Part shown: positions 1 through 5,767 of the stretch, piece by piece | How positions within the stretch are numbered: position 1 is the first letter of the stretch | How the letters are laid out: the number at the start of each line of letters is the position of its first letter | Origin: Bacteroidota bacterium | GTDB taxonomy: Bacteria > Bacteroidota > Bacteroidia > Bacteroidales > PUMT01 | Assembly (NCBI GenBank): GCA_003556985.1 | Contig: PWPZ01000241.1 | Coordinates: forward strand, 1-9,695 | Direction of reading: 5' to 3' | Length of the DNA stretch: 9,695 nt | Notes under the pieces: generated by a model | What the model saw: the letters and a program-made list of their open reading frames with translations, nothing else | Told to the model about the DNA's origin: nothing | Databases searched by the model: none | Program-made: the position numbers and the translations under genes

Positions 1-84
1 AATGGCAGAGTGGTCGAATGCGGCGGTCTTGAAAACCGTTGTTCCGTTACCGCGGAACCGGGGGTTCGAATCCCTCTTTCTCCG
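1..84 (+). tRNA. tRNA-Ser (anticodon UGA), 5' end cut by window
   Basis: Class II tRNA that reads UCA codons. The anticodon stem GCGGT/ACCGT closes the loop CTTGAAA, giving anticodon TGA at 30-32. A long variable arm (GTTCCG paired with CGGAAC) and the T-loop TTCGAAT at 65-71 mark it as tRNA-Ser. The 3' acceptor strand TTTCTCC (77-83) implies a 5' strand GGAGAAA, of which only the last two bases (1-2) lie in the window, so five bases are missing upstream. The discriminator base is G84. It is followed by CAA, so CCA is not encoded and must be added after transcription, unlike the next tRNA gene. Confidence 0.96.
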
Positions 85-112
85 CAACAACAGATGGTTT
101 ATATTTAGAAAT

Positions 113-150
113 TAAATTCCCGGGCCTTCCTGTCCGGGAATTTATTAATA
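113..150 (+). terminator. Hairpin after tRNA-Ser(UGA), probable terminator
   Basis: A perfect 11-bp stem (113-123 with 134-144) encloses a 10-nt loop. The downstream tail TTATTAATAT is AT-rich but has no solid T-run. It lies about 30 nt past the first tRNA, where termination or 3'-end processing is expected. The long loop and weak tail make it a moderate intrinsic terminator candidate; it could instead be a processing structure in a joint tRNA transcript. Confidence 0.5.
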
Positions 151-175
151 TCCTGGAACCTTTAACCCATCAAAG

Positions 176-201
176 AGGCAGAATAATTTATACTTCTGCC
201 T
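176..201 (+). other. Perfect 8-bp inverted repeat between the tRNA genes
   Basis: AGGCAGAA (176-183) pairs perfectly with TTCTGCCT (194-201) around a 10-nt AT-rich loop. It ends 8 nt before the mature 5' end of the second tRNA. No T-run follows, so it is unlikely to be a terminator. It could be a 5' leader structure of a precursor tRNA or a protein-binding palindrome; the sequence does not decide between them. Confidence 0.4.
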
Positions 202-209
202 GATATTCA

Positions 210-301
210 GGAGAGATGCCGGAGTGGTCGAACGGGGCGGTCTCGAAAACCGTTGTTCTGCTATCGCGGAACCGAGGGTTCGAATCCCTCTCTCTCCGCC
301 A
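210..301 (+). tRNA. tRNA-Ser (anticodon CGA)
   Basis: Complete class II tRNA that reads UCG codons. The acceptor strands GGAGAGA (210-216) and TCTCTCC (291-297) pair fully. The anticodon stem GCGGT/ACCGT closes the loop CTCGAAA, giving anticodon CGA. The variable arm is GTTCTG/CGGAAC with one wobble pair. The T-arm is GAGGG-TTCGAAT-CCCTC, and the discriminator is G298. CCA is encoded at 299-301. It is highly similar to the UGA isoacceptor upstream, with changes mainly in the acceptor and D arms, the anticodon and the variable arm, which suggests an old tandem duplication. A strong terminator follows 13 nt downstream. Confidence 0.97.
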
Positions 302-313
302 AAGTATTTCAGG

Positions 314-340
314 AAAAACTGTGCCTTGCACAGTTTTTTT
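314..340 (+). terminator. Intrinsic terminator of the tRNA-Ser(CGA) transcript, possibly bidirectional
   Basis: An 11-bp stem (AAAAACTGTGC, 314-324, with GCACAGTTTTT, 328-338) has a 3-nt loop (CTT) and runs into seven T residues (334-340), a textbook rho-independent terminator on the plus strand. On the minus strand the same hairpin is followed by five U residues (complement of 314-318), so it could also stop transcripts coming from the ABC exporter gene. The element is also part of the left arm of a larger palindrome (300-432). Confidence 0.88.
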
Positions 341-363
341 ATTTTAAGGTTATCGGGCCAATA

Positions 364-409
364 GAAACTTGTTTCTATAAAGGACCGGGAACCTTAAATA
401 AGTGCCGCA
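364..409. repeat. 46-bp direct repeat, copy 1
   Basis: This stretch begins GAAACTTGTTTCTATAAAGG and ends AAGTGCCGCA. It is repeated without mismatch at 514-559, exactly 150 bp away. This copy forms most of the right arm of the 300-432 palindrome. It contains the self-complementary tip GAAAC-TT-GTTTC. The perfect identity in a non-coding region suggests recent duplication, gene conversion, or membership of a conserved interspersed repeat family. Confidence 0.93.
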
Positions 410-448
410 AGGCACATACCTGAAATGCTTTGAAGCCTCCCCAAAAGG

Positions 449-475
449 GATCACAACGAAGTTGTAATTCCTCTC
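449..475. repeat. 27-bp direct repeat with 5-bp hairpin, copy 1
   Basis: The unit begins GATCACAACGAAGTTGTAAT and ends TCCTCTC, and recurs exactly at 483-509 with a period of 34 bp. Each unit holds a small inverted repeat, ACAAC-GAA-GTTGT (453-465 here). On the minus strand, which is the 3' side of the ABC exporter gene, this becomes a stem with a UUC loop. Function unknown. Confidence 0.9.
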
Positions 476-482
476 TCCGGCT

Positions 483-509
483 GATCACAACGAAGTTGTA
501 ATTCCTCTC
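483..509. repeat. 27-bp direct repeat with 5-bp hairpin, copy 2
   Basis: Exact copy of 449-475, separated from it by 7 bp (TCCGGCT excluding the unit edges). It lies just before the second 46-bp repeat, so the order is 46-mer, 27-mer, 27-mer, 46-mer. No ORF crosses the patch convincingly. Confidence 0.9.
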
Positions 510-513
510 ACTG

Positions 514-559
514 GAAACTTGTTTCTATAAAGGACCGGGAACCTTAAATAAGTGCCGCA
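514..559. repeat. 46-bp direct repeat, copy 2
   Basis: Exact copy of 364-409. Here the left arm of the palindrome is missing: the bases before 514 (CTCACTG) do not match 343-363, so this copy cannot form the long hairpin. It ends 9 bp before the stop codon of the minus-strand ABC exporter gene and would be the first part of that gene's 3' untranslated region. Confidence 0.93.
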
Positions 560-568
560 GGGAATTAG

Positions 569-2389
569 TTATGAAAAGAGCTGCATATCATGAAGCTTGC
601 GGTAATAACCATCCAGGGCAAGCAAATCTCCATGCTTCCCTCTCTCTACAATTCTTCCCTCGTGAAGTACGCAAATTTCATCGGCAAACTGGATGGTTGA
701 AAGCCTGTGAGCTATAACCAGCGATGTGCGGTTTTTCATAAGGTGGGAAAGCGCATCCTGAACAAGTCTTTCCGATTCGGTGTCAAGGGCAGAAGTAGCT
801 TCGTCCAGTATCATGATCGGCGGGTTTTTCAAAACCGCCCTGGCTATACTCAAACGTTGCCTCTGCCCTCCCGAAAGTTTACTGCCCCTGTCGCCAATCC
901 TGGTACTGAACCCGTGTTTCGAAGCAATGATAAAATCATAGGCATTTGCAACCCGGGCTGCTTTGATTACATCTTCCTCCGTGGCACTTTCCACTCCAAA
1001 AGCAATATTATTGAAAAAAGTGTCATTAAAGAGAATCGGATCCTGGTTTACATTCCCCATCAAGGCCCGGACATCCTTGATTTTATAGTCTTTAAGAGAA
1101 ACACCGTCCAGCAGAATTTCGCCTTTTTGAACATCGTAAAAACGGGGCAGCAAATCAGCCAGAGTAGACTTCCCGGATCCTGATTGCCCGACAAGGGCAA
1201 CGGTTCTGCCTTTTTCAATAACCAGGTTAATATCCTTTAAGACTTCATCATGGTCGTAGCTGAAAAAAACATTTTTATATTCGATTGAGTTGCGGAAATC
1301 CCTGACAGGCCGGGCACCCGGCTTGTCGCTTATAGGGTTGACGGCATTAAGTACATCCTGTACCCTGTCGACAGAAGCCAGCCCTTTCTGGACATTGTAC
1401 ATAGCACCTGAAAAAGATTTTGAAGGAGCAATTATGAGATAAAATATCATGAGGTAACCGATAAACTCTTCGGGATTCAGATCGCTTGCCTCAGCGAGAA
1501 CCAGGGTAGCCCCGAAAACCATAATTATGATCATAACCACGGTGCCGAGAAATTCGCTTACGGGACTGGCCAGGGAGCGTCTTCTTTGCATTCCGACCAT
1601 TATCCTGGTATATAATGAGTTGACATCCTGAAAACGGCCCTTCATTTTATTTTCGGCATTAAAAGCCTTTATAATCCTTAGTCCGCCAAGCGTTTCCTCT
1701 ATAAGTGAAAGAAGCAGCCCCATCTTTTTTTGCCCTTTCAGTGAAGTCTGTTTCAATGTTCTTCCAAGCCTTCCTATCACAAATCCGGCTACCGGCAGCA
1801 GAACGATAACGAATAAAGTAAGGGAAGTACTCATATAAAGCAGGGTACCAAGATATATTATTACCTGGATCGGGTCCCGGAAAAGCATTTCAAGGGAGCT
1901 CACTATAGATGTTTCAATTTCCTGCACGTCGCCGGTCATCCGGGCAATAATATCTCCTTTACGGGTTTCCGAAAAATAAGCCAGGGGCAATACCATAACC
2001 TTATCATAGATCTGGTTACGTATATCCTTTACCACGCCGTTCCTGATGGGTGCCAGGTAATACATTGCAAGGTAATGGAAAAGGTTTTTGAAAAAAGACA
2101 TGGTTATTATAAGCAGGCTCAGGACTATCAGTGTGTATATAGGCCCTTGATTATCGATCATCTGACTTATGTAGTAATTGAAATATTCTCTTAAGGAATC
2201 AAGGCTGAATTCAAATTCGCCGGCCGATTCAACAGCCGGTTCATTGCGAAACAGTATTCCCAGGAAGGGAATTGCCACACCCACCGAGAACAGTGCAAAA
2301 ACAGCCGACAAAAGATTCAGGGAAATATTAAGTAATCCTTTGCGCCAGTAGGGAATAAGATATTGCAATATCTTCCCGATATCCTTCAT
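569..2389 (-). CDS. MsbA-type ABC exporter (fused permease and ATPase)
   Basis: A half-transporter of 606 residues that should act as a homodimer in the inner membrane, using ATP to flip or export a substrate; lipid A-core or another lipid is the usual guess for this class. The N-terminal half has about six membrane segments (near residues 20-47, 86-107, 173-206, 281-300 and 309-322). The C-terminal ATPase has every key motif: Walker A GQSGSGKST at 401-409, Q-loop Q449, signature LSGGQ at 505-509, Walker B IMILDE at 525-530 with catalytic E530, D-loop SALD at 533-536, and switch H561. It lies 24 bp after purB on the same strand, so it is probably co-transcribed. Its 3' flank is the repeat patch at 300-559. 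The substrate cannot be read from the sequence; calling it msbA would go too far because several paralogues of this type are common in the phylum. Confidence 0.93.
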   Translation of the reverse strand: MKDIGKILQYLIPYWRKGLLNISLNLLSAVFALFSVGVAIPFLGILFRNEPAVESAGEFEFSLDSLREYFNYYISQMIDNQGPIYTLIVLSLLIITMSFFKNLFHYLAMYYLAPIRNGVVKDIRNQIYDKVMVLPLAYFSETRKGDIIARMTGDVQEIETSIVSSLEMLFRDPIQVIIYLGTLLYMSTSLTLFVIVLLPVAGFVIGRLGRTLKQTSLKGQKKMGLLLSLIEETLGGLRIIKAFNAENKMKGRFQDVNSLYTRIMVGMQRRRSLASPVSEFLGTVVMIIIMVFGATLVLAEASDLNPEEFIGYLMIFYLIIAPSKSFSGAMYNVQKGLASVDRVQDVLNAVNPISDKPGARPVRDFRNSIEYKNVFFSYDHDEVLKDINLVIEKGRTVALVGQSGSGKSTLADLLPRFYDVQKGEILLDGVSLKDYKIKDVRALMGNVNQDPILFNDTFFNNIAFGVESATEEDVIKAARVANAYDFIIASKHGFSTRIGDRGSKLSGGQRQRLSIARAVLKNPPIMILDEATSALDTESERLVQDALSHLMKNRTSLVIAHRLSTIQFADEICVLHEGRIVERGKHGDLLALDGYYRKLHDMQLFS

Positions 2390-2413
2390 AATTATGAAAA
2401 GTAACGTGTAATA

Positions 2414-3763
2414 CTATAAATCTATTCCGGTAAAATTAAAAGGTGTTATTGTCCTCAGCTCTTTCTTAACGGACTCATCAATATCAAGACCGTCAATGAA
2501 TTCCAGGAAAACCTCCCTGGTAACCTTTTGGCCGGTACGTGTAAGATCCTTCAGAGCCTCGTAAGGATTGGGATAGCCTTCGCGCCGGAGGATGGTCTGC
2601 ACTGCCTCGGCTATAACTATCCAGTTATCGTGTAAATCAGCATCAATTGCTTCTCTGTTGACTTTTAGTTTGCCGAGTCCTTTCAGAATAGCTTTCAGGG
2701 AAATAACAGTATGAGCCAGAGGTATACCAATATTCCGCAACACGGTGGAATCGGTAAGATCGCGCTGAAGCCTGGATATGGGCAGTTTTGACGATAAATG
2801 ACAAAAGAGGGCATTGGCAATCCCGAGATTACCTTCGGCATTTTCAAAATCTATCGGGTTAACTTTATGAGGCATTGCCGATGAACCTACCTCACCTTTT
2901 TTTATGGTTTGTTTAAAATAATCCATTGAAATATATGTCCAGATATCCCTGCACATATCCAACAGTATAACATTTATCCTCTTAAGGTTGTCAAAGCTCG
3001 CTGCAAGGTTGTCATAATGCTCTATCTGGGTAGTAACCGGACTTCTGTCAAGCCCCAGAATTTCATTAACAAACCTGTCGGCAAACCTTCCCCAGTCCAC
3101 CGAAGGATATGCCACATAATGAGCATTGAAATTGCCGGTAGCCCCTCCAAATTTGGCCGAACAGGGAATCGCCTTCAACAGGCCGGTTTGCCGCTGTATT
3201 CTCTGGTGAAACACCTTTATTTCTTTTCCAAGCCTGGTAGGAGATGCGGGCTGCCCATGCGTTCTGGCAAGCATAGAAATGTCTGACCAGTTAATTATCA
3301 TCTCTCCAAGTTTTTCAAGAAGCTGCTCAATTAGCGGGTAGTAAACATCATGAATGGCGTTACGCAGCGACAGGGGAATTGCCGTATTATTAATATCCTG
3401 GCTGGTAAGTCCGAAGTGAACAAATTCCACGTACTTTTCCAGACCGTAACTCCTGAATGCCTCTTTGATAAAGTACTCAACCGCTTTTACATCATGGTTG
3501 GTAATCTTTTCTATTTCTTTGATTCTTTGGGCATCTTCGATCCTGAACTCTTCATAGATCTTTTTAATTTCATTGAGTTGCTTTTCAGTGACTCCCTTGA
3601 GCTCAGGGAGAGGTACAGAGCAGAGAGCAATAAAATACTCAATTTCAACGTATACACGATATCTTATAAGTGCATATTCAGAGAAAAAAACAGCAAGTTC
3701 GTCAACCTGTTGCCGGTACCTTCCGTCAACTGGCGATAGTGCTGAAAGCATACTAATTTCCAT
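2414..3763 (-). CDS. purB: Adenylosuccinate lyase
   Basis: Cytosolic enzyme that acts twice in purine synthesis: SAICAR to AICAR plus fumarate, and adenylosuccinate to AMP plus fumarate. From the chosen start the protein has 449 residues, close to the E. coli length as I recall it. The N-terminus MEISMLSALSPVDGRY matches the family. TSQDINNT (near 120-127) and THGQP, with the likely catalytic acid His169, follow. The superfamily signature GSSAMPHKVNP (293-303) supplies catalytic Ser295 in the mobile loop. An upstream in-frame ATG at 3829 would add 22 residues; I reject it because they do not look like the family and because a -7 promoter box (3790-3797) lies between that ATG and this one. It is the first gene of a probable operon with the ABC exporter. 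Stop codon TAG. Confidence 0.96.
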   Translation of the reverse strand: MEISMLSALSPVDGRYRQQVDELAVFFSEYALIRYRVYVEIEYFIALCSVPLPELKGVTEKQLNEIKKIYEEFRIEDAQRIKEIEKITNHDVKAVEYFIKEAFRSYGLEKYVEFVHFGLTSQDINNTAIPLSLRNAIHDVYYPLIEQLLEKLGEMIINWSDISMLARTHGQPASPTRLGKEIKVFHQRIQRQTGLLKAIPCSAKFGGATGNFNAHYVAYPSVDWGRFADRFVNEILGLDRSPVTTQIEHYDNLAASFDNLKRINVILLDMCRDIWTYISMDYFKQTIKKGEVGSSAMPHKVNPIDFENAEGNLGIANALFCHLSSKLPISRLQRDLTDSTVLRNIGIPLAHTVISLKAILKGLGKLKVNREAIDADLHDNWIVIAEAVQTILRREGYPNPYEALKDLTRTGQKVTREVFLEFIDGLDIDESVKKELRTITPFNFTGIDL

Positions 3764-3789
3764 TATTACAGAATTAACATAAACACGGG

Positions 3790-3797
3790 CAAAGTTA
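3790..3797 (-). promoter_or_regulatory. Candidate -7 box for purB operon (TAACTTTG)
   Basis: Read on the minus strand, TAACTTTG fits the Bacteroidota sigma -7 consensus TAnnTTTG exactly. It would place the transcript start near 3783, about 20 nt before the purB ATG at 3763. No good TTTG -33 box is seen 19-21 nt further upstream, so the call rests on the -7 box and its position. Confidence 0.5.
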
Positions 3798-3833
3798 TAA
3801 AAAATAAGAACTTTTAATGAGTTTGTCATAAAT

Positions 3834-3864
3834 TATGAACAACTGAGAATTTATACTATTTTTG
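3834..3864 (+). promoter_or_regulatory. Candidate promoter for nfeD-type gene (TATTTTTG)
   Basis: TATTTTTG at 3857-3864 fits TAnnTTTG exactly. A weak -33 match (TATG, 3834-3837) lies 19 nt upstream. The predicted transcript start near 3870 leaves about 50 nt of leader before the ATG at 3925. It faces away from the purB promoter, so both operons seem to start within the same roughly 160-bp gap. Confidence 0.45.
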
Positions 3865-3924
3865 TCTATACCATGATACTTCCGAATGCCGGCAATTTTC
3901 TGTAAAATATCAGTTCTTTACACT

Positions 3925-5346
3925 ATGATCCTTTCAAAACATAACATCAGGTTAATAACGGCACTAATATTCAGCCTGATTGCGATTAACCAGCCTCTTA
4001 AATCGGATACTATTCCGGAGAGGGCAAACCTTGTTTACCAGTTCGACATGAGACAGGATGTGGGTCCCGCTCTCTGGCGGCAAACCCAGAAAAGCTTTGC
4101 TGAGGCAGAAGAGCTGGAAGCTGATTATATTCTAATTCATATGAATACTTACGGGGGACTGGTGCAGGCGGCCGATTCTATACGTACCAAGATACTGAAT
4201 ACCAGGATACCGGTCATCGTCTTTGTCGACAACAATGCAATCTCGGCAGGTGCATTAATTGCAATTTCCGCCCAGGAAATCTATATGCGCCAGGGAGGAA
4301 GCATGGGAGCAGCTACAGTTGTTGATGCCACCGGCTCACCGGTGCCCGATAAATTTCAGTCATTCATGCGTGCCGCCATGAGAACCACGGCCGAATCACA
4401 TGGCAGAGACACCGTGATTATTGAAAACGATACCATTGTAAGGTGGCACCGGGATCCTGCAATTGCGGAGGCTATGGTTGATCCGGCCCTCTATATAGAA
4501 GGGATTATCGATACGGGGAAAGTCCTGACTCTTACCAGCGAGGAGGCAGTTGCCGTCGGCTACAGCGAGGGGATCGCTTCCAGCATCCCTGAAGTGCTTG
4601 AAAAAGCAGGAATAACCGATTATCATATCGTAGAATATGAGCTGACAACACTGGAAGCAATTATCGGATTTCTTATCAATCCGGTATTCCAGGGCTTTTT
4701 AATAATGATAATAATAGGAGGGCTTTATTTTGAACTGCAAACACCCGGGGTGGGATTCCCAATAGGTGCAGCCCTGCTGGCTGCAATACTTTACTTCGCC
4801 CCTCTGTATCTGGAAGGAATAGCCCAAAACTGGGAAATAATACTGTTTATACTGGGAATCATACTGCTGGCGGTTGAGATATTCGTAATACCGGGATTCG
4901 GGGTAGCCGGCATTGCCGGCATAGGCTTGATGATAACCGGACTGACCCTGGCAATGATAGACAACATAGTATGGGAGTTTGAGGGTGTAGGGGCCGTCAT
5001 TTTCATAAGGTCATTGTTCCTGGTCGTGTTAAGCGCATTTGTGGCACTGGTGGGCTCTATTTCACTGAGCAGAAAGCTTTTGGATACACACATGTTCTCC
5101 CATCTGGTACTTGGCTCAACACAGAATAAAGATGAAGGATATATAGGTGTTGATTCGCTTTACCGTGACCTGGTGGGAATGACCGGTACAGCAGCAACAT
5201 CTCTCAGACCTTCCGGCAGGGTTGAAATTGATTTTGAACAATATGATGCCAGATCTCTCGTCGGCTTTATAGATAAAGGCGAAAAAGTAAAAGTTATCAG
5301 CTTTGAAGCGGGGCAGCTATATGTAAAAAAAGAGGCAAATAGTTAA
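3925..5346 (+). CDS. NfeD-family membrane-bound ClpP-class serine protease
   Basis: Long-form NfeD protein of 473 residues from the chosen start. Order of parts: a signal-peptide-like N-terminus (MILSKHNIRLITALIFSLIA); a ClpP/SppA-like protease domain (about 30-215) with NTYGG, the nucleophile Ser107 in NAISAG and the general base Lys142 in PVPDKF; about five membrane segments (near 256-270, 278-295, 304-323, 326-344, 357-380); and a C-terminal NfeD OB-fold (about 415-470). The Ser-Lys pair matches the known archaeal member PH1510. Such proteases cut hydrophobic parts of membrane proteins such as stomatins, so a membrane quality-control role is inferred. An ATG at 3886 would add 13 residues; I prefer 3925 because it puts the signal peptide at the N-terminus. 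The usual SPFH/flotillin partner gene does not follow. Confidence 0.92.
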   Translation: MILSKHNIRLITALIFSLIAINQPLKSDTIPERANLVYQFDMRQDVGPALWRQTQKSFAEAEELEADYILIHMNTYGGLVQAADSIRTKILNTRIPVIVFVDNNAISAGALIAISAQEIYMRQGGSMGAATVVDATGSPVPDKFQSFMRAAMRTTAESHGRDTVIIENDTIVRWHRDPAIAEAMVDPALYIEGIIDTGKVLTLTSEEAVAVGYSEGIASSIPEVLEKAGITDYHIVEYELTTLEAIIGFLINPVFQGFLIMIIIGGLYFELQTPGVGFPIGAALLAAILYFAPLYLEGIAQNWEIILFILGIILLAVEIFVIPGFGVAGIAGIGLMITGLTLAMIDNIVWEFEGVGAVIFIRSLFLVVLSAFVALVGSISLSRKLLDTHMFSHLVLGSTQNKDEGYIGVDSLYRDLVGMTGTAATSLRPSGRVEIDFEQYDARSLVGFIDKGEKVKVISFEAGQLYVKKEANS

Positions 5347-5379
5347 AAGATGCAAATTACCGATCCTTTTTTAAAAATA

Positions 5380-5412
5380 ATTGTCCATTTTCACATAAAA
5401 TAATTAATTTTA
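5380..5412 (+). promoter_or_regulatory. Candidate promoter for the small HTH gene
   Basis: ATTG at 5380-5383 and TAATTTTA at 5405-5412 resemble TTTG and TAnnTTTG with a 21-nt spacer. Each box has one mismatch. The predicted start near 5418 leaves a leader of roughly 35 nt before the ATG at 5454. The surrounding 5347-5453 gap is very AT-rich, so a chance match is possible. Confidence 0.35.
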
Positions 5413-5453
5413 GGAGTTGATTTCACACAAATATTAACCTTTAAATAGCAGCT

Positions 5454-5705
5454 ATGACTATAACATTCAATGAACTACGAAAAATCAAAGACAGCTTGCC
5501 AGATGGAAGCATAACATTGATTGCGGATAAATTGCATATGAGTGTAGAGACGGTCAGGAATTATTTTGGAGGGGCAAATTATAATGAGGGCGAGACTGTT
5601 GGCATCCATCTGGAAAAAGGCCCGAATGGAGGTATAGTTGTATTGGATGACACCACAATACTCGACATGGCAAAAGAAATTCTCGAAAAAGAGGGTGTCA
5701 ACTAA
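5454..5705 (+). CDS. Small HTH protein, putative DNA-binding, function unknown
   Basis: A protein of 83 residues. Residues about 17-38 (DGSITLIADKLHMSVETVRNYF) look like a helix-turn-helix: IADKLHMS as the first helix and turn, VETVRNYF as the recognition helix. This is followed by a glycine-rich stretch (GGANYNEG), a short beta-like region (VGIHLEKGPNGGIVVL) and a C-terminal helix (TILDMAKEILEKE). I recall similar short proteins in Bacteroidota annotated only as DNA-binding or hypothetical. It stands alone: about 107 bp after the nfeD-type gene with its own possible promoter, and closed by a strong terminator 23 nt after its stop. Short single-gene units of this kind are often abundant regulators or nucleoid-associated proteins, but that is inference. 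The reading frame is well supported by the protein-like composition. Confidence 0.82.
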   Translation: MTITFNELRKIKDSLPDGSITLIADKLHMSVETVRNYFGGANYNEGETVGIHLEKGPNGGIVVLDDTTILDMAKEILEKEGVN

Positions 5706-5727
5706 CAAAAACCAAGTGGTATTTCAC

Positions 5728-5757
5728 AGCAGAAAAGTCCCCTTTTCTGCTTTTTTT
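5728..5757 (+). terminator. Strong intrinsic terminator after the small HTH gene
   Basis: A perfect 10-bp stem (AGCAGAAAAG, 5728-5737, with CTTTTCTGCT, 5742-5751) with a 4-nt loop (TCCC) runs into a T-tract at 5751-5757. It begins 23 nt after the HTH stop codon. The next gene starts at 5768, only 10 nt past the T-tract. Confidence 0.92.
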
Positions 5758-5767
5758 ATCTTTAAAC

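Larger units (their letters stand above)
300..432. repeat. 133-nt imperfect palindrome with nested hairpins
   Basis: The arms pair almost end to end around a centre at 369/370. The blocks are 300-313 with 419-432 (14 pairs including one G-U), 320-329 with 407-416 (10 pairs), 343-351 with 390-398 (9 pairs), a GC-rich stretch near 354-359 with 382-387, and 361-368 with 371-378 (8 pairs). The tRNA terminator sits in the left arm. A matching small hairpin, GTGCC-GCAA-GGCAC (402-415), sits in the right arm. No coding potential and no transposase are present. The size and inverted-repeat layout resemble a MITE-like or structured intergenic repeat; that identity is inferred. Confidence 0.7.

Noticed and set aside
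1..301. tRNA-linked integration site of a genomic island
   Set aside because: No integrase gene and no duplicate of the tRNA 3' end elsewhere in the window; the neighbouring genes are housekeeping.
449..509. CRISPR array suggested by two 27-bp repeats with small palindromes
   Set aside because: Only two units with a 7-bp gap, far too short for a spacer, and no cas genes in the window.
3350..3739. 129-codon plus-strand ORF opposite purB
   Set aside because: Antisense shadow of a well-conserved gene; composition is not protein-like and no promoter is seen.
3764..3829. Upstream in-frame ATG extending purB by 22 residues
   Set aside because: The extra residues do not resemble the family N-terminus and the best -7 promoter box lies inside this stretch.
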